Positions 49,706 to 57,566 of a stretch of DNA of 64,000 nucleotides are shown piece by piece; the stretch's first letter is position 1, and every line of letters begins with the position of its first letter. Both the position numbers and the translations under genes were made by a program. The stretch comes from Micromonospora sp045209745 (GTDB taxonomy: Bacteria > Actinomycetota > Actinomycetes > Mycobacteriales > Micromonosporaceae), in the NCBI RefSeq assembly GCF_045209745.1, contig NZ_CP109273.1, positions 5,518,001 to 5,582,000 of the forward strand, in the 5' to 3' direction. The notes under the pieces were generated by a model, which searched no databases, was not told where the DNA came from, and worked only from the letters and a program-made list of their open reading frames with translations.

Positions 49706-51997
49706 ATGGGTGTGTCGCAACGGTTCAAGAGCAAGTTCCGGCGCTTCCTTCAGCGCCCCGGCTCGACCGTGGATCTTGCTCCGCTGGAGAAGCTGCTGCC
49801 GGCGATCGAGGCGCGCGAGGATGACCTCGCCGCGCTCGACGACGCCGAGTTGACCGAGGCCGCGGGTGCCGCCACCGGTTACGAGGAGATCTGCGCAGTC
49901 GGCCGCGAGGCCGCCCGCCGTGGCCTCGACCAGCGGCCGTACGACGTGCAGCTGCTCGGCGCGATGGCGCTGCTCTCGGGCAAGGTCGCCGAAATGGCCA
50001 CCGGTGAGGGCAAGACGCTGACCGCCACGATCGCCGCGTACGGGCACGTCCGGCTCGGCAACGGGCCGGTGCACGTGCTCACCGTCAACGACTACCTGGC
50101 CCGCCGCGACGCCCAGTGGATGGAGCCGGTCTACCTCCTGCTCGGCCTCACCGTCGGCTGGGTCAACGAGGCATCCACCCCGCAGGAGCGGCGCGACGCG
50201 TACGCCTGCGACGTCACCTACGTCTCGGTCAGCGAGGCGGGCTTCGACTACCTGCGCGACCAGCTGGTCACCGACGTGGACGACCGGGTGCAGCCCGCGC
50301 TGGCCACCGCGATCGTCGACGAGGCCGACTCGATCATGATCGACGAGGCTCGGGTGCCGATGGTCCTCGCCGGCGCGGTGCCGGGCGAGCAGGACCCGGT
50401 GCACGCCGCCGCCGGGCTGGTCCGTGGCCTGCGCAAGGGCAAGCACTACACGGCCTCCGAGGACGGGCGGAGCGTGGCGTTCACCTCCGCCGGCCTGGCC
50501 GCCGTCGAGGCCAAGCTCGGCATCGACCTGTACGACGAGGAGCACGTCGCGCAGCTCTCCGCGGTCAACGTGGCGCTGCACGCGCACGCCCTCCTGCACC
50601 GTGACGTGGATTACATCGTCCGGGACGGCTCGGTCGAGCTGATCGACGAGATGCGCGGCCGGGTCGCCCAGCGCCGCCGCTGGCCGGACGGGCTCCAGGC
50701 CGCGGTCGAGGCCAAGGAGGGCCTCGACGCGACCGCCGAGGGTGAGGTGCTGGGCACCATCGCCGTGCAGGCGTTCCTCGGGCTCTACCCGAAGCTTTGC
50801 GGCATGACCGCCACCGCGGTGCTGGTCGGCGACCAGCTGCGGGAGTTCTTCGGCCTCGAGGTCGCGGTGATCCCGCCGAACACGCCGTGCGTCCGCGAGG
50901 ACGAGCCGGACCGGATCTACGCCACCCGGGCGGAGAAGGACGAGGCGCTGATCGACGAGATCCAGCGCTGGCACGCCAAGGGGCGGCCGGTTCTGATCGG
51001 CACGCTGGACGTCAAGGAGTCCGAGGGGCTGGCCGCCGGGCTGAACGCGGCCGGGGTGCCCTCCCTGGTGCTGAACGCCAAGAACGACGACGAGGAAGCG
51101 GCGATCATCGCCGAGGCCGGCGCGTACGGTGCCGTGACCGTCTCCACCCAGATGGCCGGCCGGGGCGTCGACATCCGACTCGGCGGCAGCGACCAGAGCG
51201 ACCAGGCGCGGGTGACCGAGCTGGGCGGGCTCTACGTGATTGGCAGCGGCCGGCACGACAGCCGCCGAGTGGACGACCAGTTGCGCGGTCGGGCCGGCCG
51301 GCAGGGCGACCCGGGCGGCTCGGTCTTCTTCGTCAGCCTGGAGGATGACCTGGTCGTCCGGCACGCCGCCGACTCGGTGCCGGCGTCGCCGCGGATGAAC
51401 GCCGACGGCCTGGTGACCGACGATCAGGTGGACTACGCGGTGGAGCACGCCCAGCGGGTCGCCGAGGGTGTCAACCACGAGATCCACCGCAACACCTGGC
51501 GCTACAGCGTGGTGATCGAGCAGCAGCGCAAGGCCCTCGCCGCGCGCCGGGAGCGGCTGCTGACCAGCGACGTGGCCGCGGTGATGCTGCTCGAGAAGGA
51601 GCCGGACAAGGCGAGCGAGATGGACGAGGACCTGCTCGCCCGGGCGGCCCGCTCGATCGCGCTCTTCCACCTGGATCGGCTCTGGGCGGAGCACCTGGCC
51701 GAGTTGTCCGAGGTCCGCGAGGGCGTGCACCTGCGGGCGCTGGGCCGGCTCGACCCGCTGGACGAGTTCCACCGGGCTGCGGTGCCGGCGTTCAACGACC
51801 TGATCCCGGAGATCGAGGCCCGCACCATCGCCACCTTCCTCGAGACCGAATTCGATGAGGACTGGCAGCCCGAGGATGGCACCCTGGTCCGGCCCACCGC
51901 GACCTGGACGTACCTGGTGCACGACAACCCGTTCGGTTCCGAGCTCGACCGGCTGATCGCGTCGATCGGGCGGCGGCTTGGCGGCGGCTCGCGCTGA
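49706..51997 (+). CDS. secA2: accessory protein translocase ATPase SecA2
   Basis: The 763-residue protein has the SecA DEAD motor: MATGEGKT (97-104), VDEADSIMIDEAR (205-217), YIVRDGSVELIDEMRGRV, TVSTQMAGRGVDIRLGGS, RRVDDQLRGRAGRQGDPGGS. It lacks the C-terminal zinc-binding linker of canonical SecA and is shorter, as expected for the accessory SecA2 of actinobacteria. SecA2 exports a subset of proteins without a classical signal. The ABC exporter lies 74 bases upstream. No SecY2-like partner is in the window. Confidence 0.93.
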   Translation: MGVSQRFKSKFRRFLQRPGSTVDLAPLEKLLPAIEAREDDLAALDDAELTEAAGAATGYEEICAVGREAARRGLDQRPYDVQLLGAMALLSGKVAEMATGEGKTLTATIAAYGHVRLGNGPVHVLTVNDYLARRDAQWMEPVYLLLGLTVGWVNEASTPQERRDAYACDVTYVSVSEAGFDYLRDQLVTDVDDRVQPALATAIVDEADSIMIDEARVPMVLAGAVPGEQDPVHAAAGLVRGLRKGKHYTASEDGRSVAFTSAGLAAVEAKLGIDLYDEEHVAQLSAVNVALHAHALLHRDVDYIVRDGSVELIDEMRGRVAQRRRWPDGLQAAVEAKEGLDATAEGEVLGTIAVQAFLGLYPKLCGMTATAVLVGDQLREFFGLEVAVIPPNTPCVREDEPDRIYATRAEKDEALIDEIQRWHAKGRPVLIGTLDVKESEGLAAGLNAAGVPSLVLNAKNDDEEAAIIAEAGAYGAVTVSTQMAGRGVDIRLGGSDQSDQARVTELGGLYVIGSGRHDSRRVDDQLRGRAGRQGDPGGSVFFVSLEDDLVVRHAADSVPASPRMNADGLVTDDQVDYAVEHAQRVAEGVNHEIHRNTWRYSVVIEQQRKALAARRERLLTSDVAAVMLLEKEPDKASEMDEDLLARAARSIALFHLDRLWAEHLAELSEVREGVHLRALGRLDPLDEFHRAAVPAFNDLIPEIEARTIATFLETEFDEDWQPEDGTLVRPTATWTYLVHDNPFGSELDRLIASIGRRLGGGSR

Positions 51998-52119
51998 CGT
52001 AGGCCCGCCGGGGCCTCTGTCGCGCGTCCACGTGCGGCAGGGGCCCCGATTTACGCCGTTTCGACCCGCGTTTCCCAGGGTAGTAGGGCTGGTCGGTCAA
52101 GTCGGGAGAGAGCAGACGG

Positions 52120-52182
52120 ATGACACAGGTGACGATGCCCGCTGGGCGGGCGCGAGAGTGTGCGAAGGCTGCGGACCGGTGA
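52120..52182 (+). other. short upstream reading frame (possible leader) before the GAF-ANTAR gene
   Basis: A ribosome site (GGGAGAGAG) and ATG at 52120 open a 20-codon frame (MTQVTMPAGRARECAKAADR) whose TGA overlaps the GTG start of the GAF-ANTAR gene. This is the layout of a coupled leader, or of a gene start disturbed by a frameshift. Confidence 0.45.
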
Positions 52183-52919
52183 ACCTCGACACGCGGGACC
52201 CGGTGGTGCAGAACCTCGGCGTCCTGGAAACCGCCGCGCTGTTGCGGGAGTTGACCGCCGGCCTGATCGCGCTGACCGATTTCGATGAGGCGCTGCTGGC
52301 GCTGGTCCGGGTCACCCGGGACGCGGTGGCCGGGGTGCGCTGGTGTGGGTTCACCGCCCTGCGCGCTGGCGAACCGGCCGGGGTGGCCGCCTCCGACGAA
52401 CGGCTGGCCGGTCTGGACGACCTGCGGCACGGGCCGGACTCGCCGGCGATGAGCGCGATCCGACGCCGCGAGATGATCCTCGCCGTTGATTTGGCCGGTG
52501 AGCCTCGCTGGCCGGCCTGGACGGTGCGCGCCCGCGATCTTGGCGTACGCGGGGTGATCTCCGCGCCGGTGGACATCGACGACCAGGTGATCGGCGCGAT
52601 CAACCTCTACGCCGCTTCGCCGGACCTGCTGACCCCGCAACACCAGTTGACCGCGATGCTGCTCGCCGAACACGCCGGGCTGCTGCTGGCCGCCGTCCGT
52701 GACCGTAGGCGGCAACTCGCGCTCGCCAGTGAGCGGGACGCCTCGCTGCTGCACGACGGGGTGGTAGGCCAGGCCGTCGGCGTGATCATGACCCAGCGTG
52801 GGTGCCCGCCGGCCGAGGCACTCGAGGTGCTGCGTACCGCCGCGACGTCGTTGGACATTCCGCTACGCGAGGTGGCCGAGCGGTTGGTCCGGACGGTCTC
52901 CCGCTCCCGCGACACCTGA
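52179..52919 (+). CDS. GAF and ANTAR domain regulator
   Basis: The GTG at 52179 gives 246 residues; an in-frame GTG at 52158 is an alternative. The GAF domain (about 20-165) includes DFDEALLALVRVTRDAVAG and VRGVISAPVDIDDQVIGAIN. The ANTAR domain (about 180-245) is SLLHDGVVGQAVGVIMTQRG, then CPPAEALEVLRTAATSLDIP and LREVAERLVRT. ANTAR domains bind paired RNA hairpins and cause antitermination; GAF supplies a small-molecule or redox signal. The RNA target is not visible. The coupled upstream leader frame is notable. Confidence 0.9.
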   Translation: MNLDTRDPVVQNLGVLETAALLRELTAGLIALTDFDEALLALVRVTRDAVAGVRWCGFTALRAGEPAGVAASDERLAGLDDLRHGPDSPAMSAIRRREMILAVDLAGEPRWPAWTVRARDLGVRGVISAPVDIDDQVIGAINLYAASPDLLTPQHQLTAMLLAEHAGLLLAAVRDRRRQLALASERDASLLHDGVVGQAVGVIMTQRGCPPAEALEVLRTAATSLDIPLREVAERLVRTVSRSRDT

Positions 52920-52930
52920 CCACCCCGCGC

Positions 52931-53033
52931 CCCCTGTCCGTGCGGTGGCCCTGTCCGTGCGGCGCGCCCGTCCGTGCGGCGCGCCCGTCCGTGCGGTGCG
53001 CCCGTCCGTGCGGTGCGCCCGTCCGTGCGGTGC
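52931..53033. repeat. 17-bp tandem repeats
   Basis: Six near-identical units of the form CCCGTCCGTGCGGTGCG follow the GAF-ANTAR stop. The first two vary slightly (CCCTGTCCGTGCGG). No gene is convincing in 52920-53546; the stretch is composed of repeats and palindromes. Confidence 0.85.
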
Positions 53034-53041
53034 GCCTGCGG

Positions 53042-53115
53042 TGATCGACTCGCGTTCCTTGAAGGCGGGGTGTCGGGGCTTCTTGGGCGCGGTTTCCTGA
53101 AACGCGAGTTGATCA
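53042..53115. repeat. palindromic element with GATC-flanked arms (copy B)
   Basis: Arms TGATCGACTCGCGTT and AACGCGAGTTGATCA (one mismatch) enclose a loop of about 44 bases containing GGGGTGTCGGGG. Confidence 0.8.
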
Positions 53116-53226
53116 GGGCGTGTGGTGTCCGTCAACACCGTTGCGTTTAGCGTTCAGTTGCTGGGCCAAGGAGGCACGGTGAACTCCCGACACCCAGGTC
53201 CGCCACTCCAGCGCGCCCCGCCGCGT

Positions 53227-53295
53227 CGATCTTGCAGTTTCGGTCGCCGAGATGCGTGGAATGCCCCGTAAGTCGAGGCAGAAAGTGCAAGATCG
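53227..53295. repeat. palindromic element (copy C)
   Basis: Arms CGATCTTGCAGTTTC and GAAAGTGCAAGATCG (one mismatch) enclose a loop of about 39 bases. It ends about 25 bases before copy D. Confidence 0.8.
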
Positions 53296-53318
53296 CGAGA
53301 ACGGGGCAGCCCGGCCCC

Positions 53319-53387
53319 GTCGATCATGGAGTTGTGGTGCCTGGTCTTGGCCTCATAACGGTGTCGCCCATCAACTCCATGATCGAC
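53319..53387. repeat. palindromic element (copy D)
   Basis: Perfect 16-base arms GTCGATCATGGAGTTG and CAACTCCATGATCGAC enclose a loop of 37 bases. Its arm is a variant of the one inside the XRE gene (GATCATGAGGTTGACG). Confidence 0.85.
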
Positions 53388-53546
53388 GAGGCGGTACGGG
53401 TTGACGAACAGCCGCTCCGCCCTAACGCAACGGCGTTGTGGTGTCCGTTCGTCCGGTCAACGGCGAGTCGGGCGGCATCGTTTCGCCCCGACCGACCCCG
53501 GGTAGCACTCTGGTCAGGTGAGCTGCGCCGACCCGGGGGAGGACCG

Positions 53547-54032
53547 ATGCAGAGCCGGCTGCGGGTGCAGGGACACCCGATCCAACCGATGCTGGTGACG
53601 TTCCCGCTCGGGCTCTTCGTCAGCGCCACCGTCTTCGACCTCACCGACGTCGTCGGCGGGCCCGCGTTCCTCGGCGAGGGCGGCTACTGGACGGGCATCG
53701 CCGCGCTCGTCGCCGCCGCGCTGACCGCCGTAGCCGGCATGGTCGACCTGTGGGACGTGCCCGGCGACCGCACCCGCCGTACCGCCGTCGCCTTCAACCT
53801 GGCGAACGCGGTGATGGCCGCCATGTTCCTGCTCACCTGCCTGGTCCGGTCACACTCCCCGCAGCGCGGCGCGTCGGTCGCGATCCTGGTCACCGAGCTG
53901 GTCGCGCTGGCCGCCGGCGGAGTCGGCGTGCACCTGGGCGCCCGGCTGATGCGTCAGTTCGACAGCGGCCGGGCCGAGGCCGGTGGCCTGGACGCGCTCG
54001 CCGGCTCCACCGGCGAGATCGCCCGCCCCTGA
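53547..54032 (+). CDS. DUF2231 membrane protein
   Basis: The ATG follows GGGGGAGGACC. The 161-residue product has four membrane helices, begins with LRVQGHPIQPMLVTFPLGLF (the HP-x-H/Q...FP signature of DUF2231) and contains GGYWTGIAALVAAALTAVAG and MVDLWDVPGDRTRRTA. Function unknown; some relatives are predicted heme-linked membrane proteins. Confidence 0.92.
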   Translation: MQSRLRVQGHPIQPMLVTFPLGLFVSATVFDLTDVVGGPAFLGEGGYWTGIAALVAAALTAVAGMVDLWDVPGDRTRRTAVAFNLANAVMAAMFLLTCLVRSHSPQRGASVAILVTELVALAAGGVGVHLGARLMRQFDSGRAEAGGLDALAGSTGEIARP

Positions 54033-54050
54033 CCCGAACTGCCACCCCGA

Positions 54051-54198
54051 CTGCTCGACCTGCGAGCCGGTCTGCTCGACCTGCGAGCCGGTCTGCTCGA
54101 CGCACGAGCCGGTCTGCTCGACGCACGAGCCGGTCTGCTCGACGCACGAGCCGGTCTGCTCGACGCACGAGCCGGGCCTGCTCGACGCCCGAGCCCGG
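54051..54198. repeat. 21-bp tandem repeats, seven units
   Basis: Seven units with consensus CTGCTCGACGCACGAGCCGG plus T run head to tail after the DUF2231 stop. The first two carry CTGCGAG instead of GCACGAG; the last is imperfect. The unit is itself partly self-complementary (CTCG and CGAG). The 21-bp unit keeps all frames open on both strands, but no start or ribosome site supports a protein. Confidence 0.9.
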
Positions 54199-54264
54199 CG
54201 CCCGGCCGGCCGGCTTTGTGCGCGGGGTCGGCATCGGTGCTGCTGGTCGGTCTACCCTCCGCGG

Positions 54265-54459
54265 ATGACCTCATCTCTGGGCACTCTCCCGAAGATCGGC
54301 GCGCCCGCGACCCGGGCCCTGCACGGCGCCGGCTACACGGCGCTGCGGCAGCTCGCCGGCGTCCCCCGGGCGGACCTGGCCAAGCTGCACGGCATGGGAC
54401 CGAAGGCGCTCGGAATCCTCCAGGCCGCCCTCGAAGAACACCAGCTCGGCCTCGGCTGA
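54265..54459 (+). CDS. small helix-hairpin-helix DNA-binding protein
   Basis: The 64-residue protein holds two HhH-like units: IGAPATRALHGAGYTALRQL and LAKLHGMGPKALGILQAAL. This is the non-specific DNA-binding fold (as in RuvA or the RNA polymerase alpha C-terminus). Many actinomycetes encode this short type as a stand-alone protein. Role unknown. Confidence 0.85.
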   Translation: MTSSLGTLPKIGAPATRALHGAGYTALRQLAGVPRADLAKLHGMGPKALGILQAALEEHQLGLG

Positions 54460-54533
54460 ATCCATCGCTCACGCCCCGCTGGGCGGCGGCAAATGGGTTG
54501 CCGGTCGGGTGACCGGACGCGAGGCTGACCGCC

Positions 54534-55292
54534 ATGACCGCTGAGCGTGACGCCGAGGAGTTGATCGCGGAGGCTGTCGCCGCACCCGTGGATGGTTGGG
54601 GTTTCGGCTGGCTGGCTGGCCGGGCCACCGAGGAGCGTCCACCCTGGGGGTACGCCCGGCTCGTCGCCGACCGGATGGCGCACGCCGACGCGGCGCTGGA
54701 CGTGGACACCGGCGGCGGGGAGGTGCTCGCCGATGTGCCGCGTCCGCCGAAGCTGCTGACGGCGACCGAGGCGTGGCCGCCGAACGTCGAGGTCGCCCGA
54801 CGGACCCTGCGTCGGGTCGGCGCGTCGGTGGTGGCGGTCGCACCGGACGGGCCGCTGCCGTTCCGCGACGCCTCGTTCGACCTGGTGGTCAGTCGGCATC
54901 CGGTGCGTACCGACTGGGTTCAGACGGCGCGGGTGCTGCGGCCGGGCGGGACGTTCCTGTCGCAGCAGATCGGGGCGGGCACCATGCGAAAGTTGAGTGA
55001 GGCGATCCTCGGGCCGCTGCCGCCGCCGAGCCAGCGGCACCCCGAGCAGGCGGCCGCCGAGGCCGAAGCCGCTGGCCTGCGGGTGATCGACCTGTGTCGG
55101 GCCACCCTGCGGGCGACCTTCTCCGACATCGGCGCGGTGGTCTGGTTCCTGCGCAAGGTGATCTGGACGGTGCCCGGGTTCACGGTCGACCGCTACCGCG
55201 CGCCACTGCGCGACCTCCACCACCGCATCACCGTCGAGGGCCCCTTCGTCGCCCACGCCCAACGCTTCCTGATCGAAGCCACCCGCCCCTGA
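54534..55292 (+). CDS. SAM-dependent methyltransferase-like protein
   Basis: The 252-residue protein has a class I methyltransferase fold: the SAM site is ALDVDTGGGEVLADVPRPPK (motif I with GGGE), then LPFRDASFDLVVSRHPV, VLRPGGTFLSQQIGAGTMR. The C-terminal part is a small helical cap. It resembles uncharacterised actinobacterial methyltransferases of the type-11 group. Substrate unknown. Confidence 0.88.
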   Translation: MTAERDAEELIAEAVAAPVDGWGFGWLAGRATEERPPWGYARLVADRMAHADAALDVDTGGGEVLADVPRPPKLLTATEAWPPNVEVARRTLRRVGASVVAVAPDGPLPFRDASFDLVVSRHPVRTDWVQTARVLRPGGTFLSQQIGAGTMRKLSEAILGPLPPPSQRHPEQAAAEAEAAGLRVIDLCRATLRATFSDIGAVVWFLRKVIWTVPGFTVDRYRAPLRDLHHRITVEGPFVAHAQRFLIEATRP

Positions 55293-55326
55293 CGGACAAC
55301 CGCCCCTGACGGACATCCGCCCGCGT

Positions 55327-55397
55327 CGATCTCGCACCTTCGGTGCCCGCAAAAAACCGTCTACCCGGGCAGTTCGACCACCGAAACCGCAAGATCG
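55327..55397. repeat. palindromic element (copy E)
   Basis: Arms CGATCTCGCACCTTCGGTG and CACCGAAACCGCAAGATCG (a few mismatches) surround a loop with an A-run. It closes the gap between the methyltransferase gene and the convergent DUF3500 gene and may serve as a terminator there. Confidence 0.8.
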
Positions 55398-55409
55398 GCG
55401 GGGGTGGGG

Positions 55410-56360
55410 TCAGTGGGGGTGGGTTTGGCGGTGGGTTGCCAGGACGTCGGCGCCGAAGTCGCTGGCGGGGCGGCGCAGCACGGTGTGCGCATGGTTGCCG
55501 TCCGCGCTGGTGTTGTCGTACTCGATCAGCAGGTCGTCGCCCTGCACCCGGTAGTAGTGCCGCCGCCCGGGGTGGGTCGGGCCGGCCCAGGCGAAGTGCA
55601 GCGGGCCGGCGTCCAGTCGAGCGGCCTCCCAGATGGCCAGCTCGGGCGGCAGCCGGTCCAGGTAGAGCGCGACCACCTGGTCGAGCAACGCGCGGCCGGT
55701 CGGCCCCAGCCGGTCGGCCGGCACGCCGAGCGGCTCCAGCGGCGCGTCGACCCGCCCACGGGTGGCGCTGATGATGTCCGCCGGCGCCTCGTCGGCGATG
55801 ATCGCGGCGGCCCGCTCGGCCGGGCCCAGCGCGTCGAGCAGGGCCCGGGCCAGGTCCTCCTCGACGCCGAGTGGGCGGGAAACCGGGCGGCCGGCGTACC
55901 GGACCGCAGCCGGGTTGGCGCCGAAGAAGATCGGCGCGGGGGAGACCTGGCCATCCACCACGGTCATGTTCACCGACAGGTGGTGTCCTTCGATCCGCCA
56001 CGCCCAGCGGTCGTCGCGCGCCGGGTCGCCGAACACGGCCACCCGGTAGTCACCGCTGTGTCGCCCGCGCTGCCAGCCCTCGGCCCGGTCCAGCACCTCC
56101 TCCAGCGAGATGATCGCCATTGCCTGTGCGTACGCCGAAGGGCTGAGCGCGGTGGCCAGCAGCCGGTGCGCGGCCTTGCGACCGGCGACGTCCAACTCGG
56201 CGAGGCTGACGCCGGGTCGGGGTCGGGGCCGGTACTCCAGCCAACGCCGGGTCGCCTCGTCGTCGAACGGGTGCACGGCGCTCTCGCGGGCGGCGGGGTC
56301 GAGCGCGGCCAGCAGCGTGGTGCCGGCGGCGCGCATCTGCTCGGGCAGGGGATCTTCCAC
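55410..56360 (-). CDS. DUF3500 protein
   Basis: The GTG start gives 316 residues. Characteristic blocks are FDDEATRRWLEYRPRPRPGV, WRIEGHHLSVNMTVVDGQVS, FFGANPAAVRYAGRPVS and HFAWAGPTHPGRRHYYRVQG, then LLIEYDNTSADGNHAHTVLR. DUF3500 proteins occur widely in bacteria; function is unknown, although the conserved His and Asn residues suggest metal binding. The ribosome site is weak. Confidence 0.9.
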   Translation of the reverse strand: MEDPLPEQMRAAGTTLLAALDPAARESAVHPFDDEATRRWLEYRPRPRPGVSLAELDVAGRKAAHRLLATALSPSAYAQAMAIISLEEVLDRAEGWQRGRHSGDYRVAVFGDPARDDRWAWRIEGHHLSVNMTVVDGQVSPAPIFFGANPAAVRYAGRPVSRPLGVEEDLARALLDALGPAERAAAIIADEAPADIISATRGRVDAPLEPLGVPADRLGPTGRALLDQVVALYLDRLPPELAIWEAARLDAGPLHFAWAGPTHPGRRHYYRVQGDDLLIEYDNTSADGNHAHTVLRRPASDFGADVLATHRQTHPH

Positions 56361-56467
56361 CGAACCTGTATACCGGCACGTCCGCGCCGGTGTCAGCCGG
56401 AGTGAGGTTGACCGGCAGGCCGGCGTCGAGCTCGCGTCCCAACAGGTGGAATTACCTACTAAACCTA

Positions 56468-56483
56468 TAGACTTTGCCGTCTA
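56468..56483. promoter_or_regulatory. candidate operator upstream of cysteine dioxygenase
   Basis: TAGACTTTGCCGTCTA (five-base arms, six-base spacer) lies 42 bases before the start, in an AT-rich stretch (CCTACTAAACCTATAGAC) that is unusual for this genome and probably contains the promoter. Confidence 0.5.
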
Positions 56484-56525
56484 GAGTACGAGGGCACCCC
56501 GCCGAACGACCCGCGAGGAACCGCC

Positions 56526-56981
56526 ATGACCCATGACCGCCCGGAGCCCGACCTGCTCACCGTCGCCGCTCGGTGGGCCGACCCGGCCGGCTGGCCGGTC
56601 GCGCTGCGCTTCGATCCCGTCGAGCGTTGGTATGCCCGCCTCGCCGTCGGCGACGACCACGAGGTGTGGGCGCTGAGCTGGCTGCCCGGGCAGGGCACCG
56701 ACCTGCACGACCACGGTGGCTCCTCCGGAGCGTTCCGAGTCGTCAGCGGCGCGCTCACCGAGGAGACGGTCAGCGCCGGCCGGCTCCGCCCCCGACTGCT
56801 GTCCGCCGGCACCGGTCGCCGCTTCGGCCCCCGACACGTGCACCAGGTGACCAACCAGGGTCCGGCACCGGCGGTCAGCGTGCACGTCTACCGGCCGGCG
56901 CTGCTGCGGATGACCCGCTACCAGCTCCTGAACGGGCGACTGCGGGTCGCCGAGGTCGCCGAAGCCGGACGGTCCTGGTGA
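56526..56981 (+). CDS. cysteine dioxygenase (cupin)
   Basis: The 151-residue protein is a cupin of the CDO type I family. It has H-D-H in LHDHGGSSGAFRVVSGALTE (H61, H63) and the distal His in RHVHQVTN (H104 or H106), the three-His iron site. It would oxidise L-cysteine with O2 to cysteine sulfinate. It is followed after 46 bases by a rhodanese gene, supporting a sulfur-metabolism operon. Confidence 0.9.
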   Translation: MTHDRPEPDLLTVAARWADPAGWPVALRFDPVERWYARLAVGDDHEVWALSWLPGQGTDLHDHGGSSGAFRVVSGALTEETVSAGRLRPRLLSAGTGRRFGPRHVHQVTNQGPAPAVSVHVYRPALLRMTRYQLLNGRLRVAEVAEAGRSW

Positions 56982-57027
56982 GCACGGCGAGCCACGATCC
57001 AGCTCCTGTCACCGGAAGGAACCGAGA

Positions 57028-57516
57028 ATGCAGGTAACCGCCGAGCGCCGTCCAGCCCCTGTGCCGCCGCCGGGCTCCCGGGGCATCGACGAGATCCTGG
57101 CCGCCGCGCGTGCCCGGCTCGACCGGTTGGACCCGGAGCGGGCGCACCTGGCGTACCGGGCCGGAGCGCTGCTGGTCGACATCCGCCCGGCCGCGCAGCG
57201 GGCCGCGCACGGCGTGGTGCCGGGCTCGCTCGTGGTCGAACGCAACGTGTTGGAGTGGCGCTTCGATCCACGCTGTCCGGCCCGACTGCCGCAGGCGGTC
57301 GACTACGACGTACCGGTGGTGATCCTCTGTCAGGAGGGCTACACCTCGTCGCTGGCCGCAGCCGCCCTGCAGGACGTCGGCCTGCACCGGGCCACCGATG
57401 TGGCCGGCGGCTTCGCGGCCTGGCGGATCGCCGGCCTGCCGGCCCTCGGCCCGACCCCGCTGCACCGCACCTCCCCCCTCGCGTCCCCGGTCAACGCCGG
57501 GTGGGCGCGCCACTGA
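57028..57516 (+). CDS. rhodanese-like sulfurtransferase
   Basis: The 162-residue single-domain protein carries the rhodanese signatures LLVDIRPAAQRAAHGVVPGS and the active-site loop VVILCQEGYTSSLAAAAL (Cys at about 101), then VAGGFAAWRIAGLP. It transfers sulfur from a persulfide or thiosulfate donor. The start follows GGAAGGAACCGAG. It is the partner of cysteine dioxygenase; together they suggest cysteine breakdown or sulfite detoxification. Confidence 0.92.
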   Translation: MQVTAERRPAPVPPPGSRGIDEILAAARARLDRLDPERAHLAYRAGALLVDIRPAAQRAAHGVVPGSLVVERNVLEWRFDPRCPARLPQAVDYDVPVVILCQEGYTSSLAAAALQDVGLHRATDVAGGFAAWRIAGLPALGPTPLHRTSPLASPVNAGWARH

Positions 57517-57566
57517 CCGTCACGCCCTACCGGGCGTGGCGGTCGTACCGCCACTCAGGAGGCACC

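Noticed and set aside
54051..54198. CRISPR array
   Set aside because: Head-to-tail 21-bp units without spacers and without cas genes nearby.
53983..54264. Cys/Thr/His-rich repeat protein in the 21-bp tandem array (CSTHEPV units)
   Set aside because: The frame exists only because the 21-bp unit keeps every frame open; no separate start or ribosome site and no conservation evidence. The real gene begins at ATG 54265.
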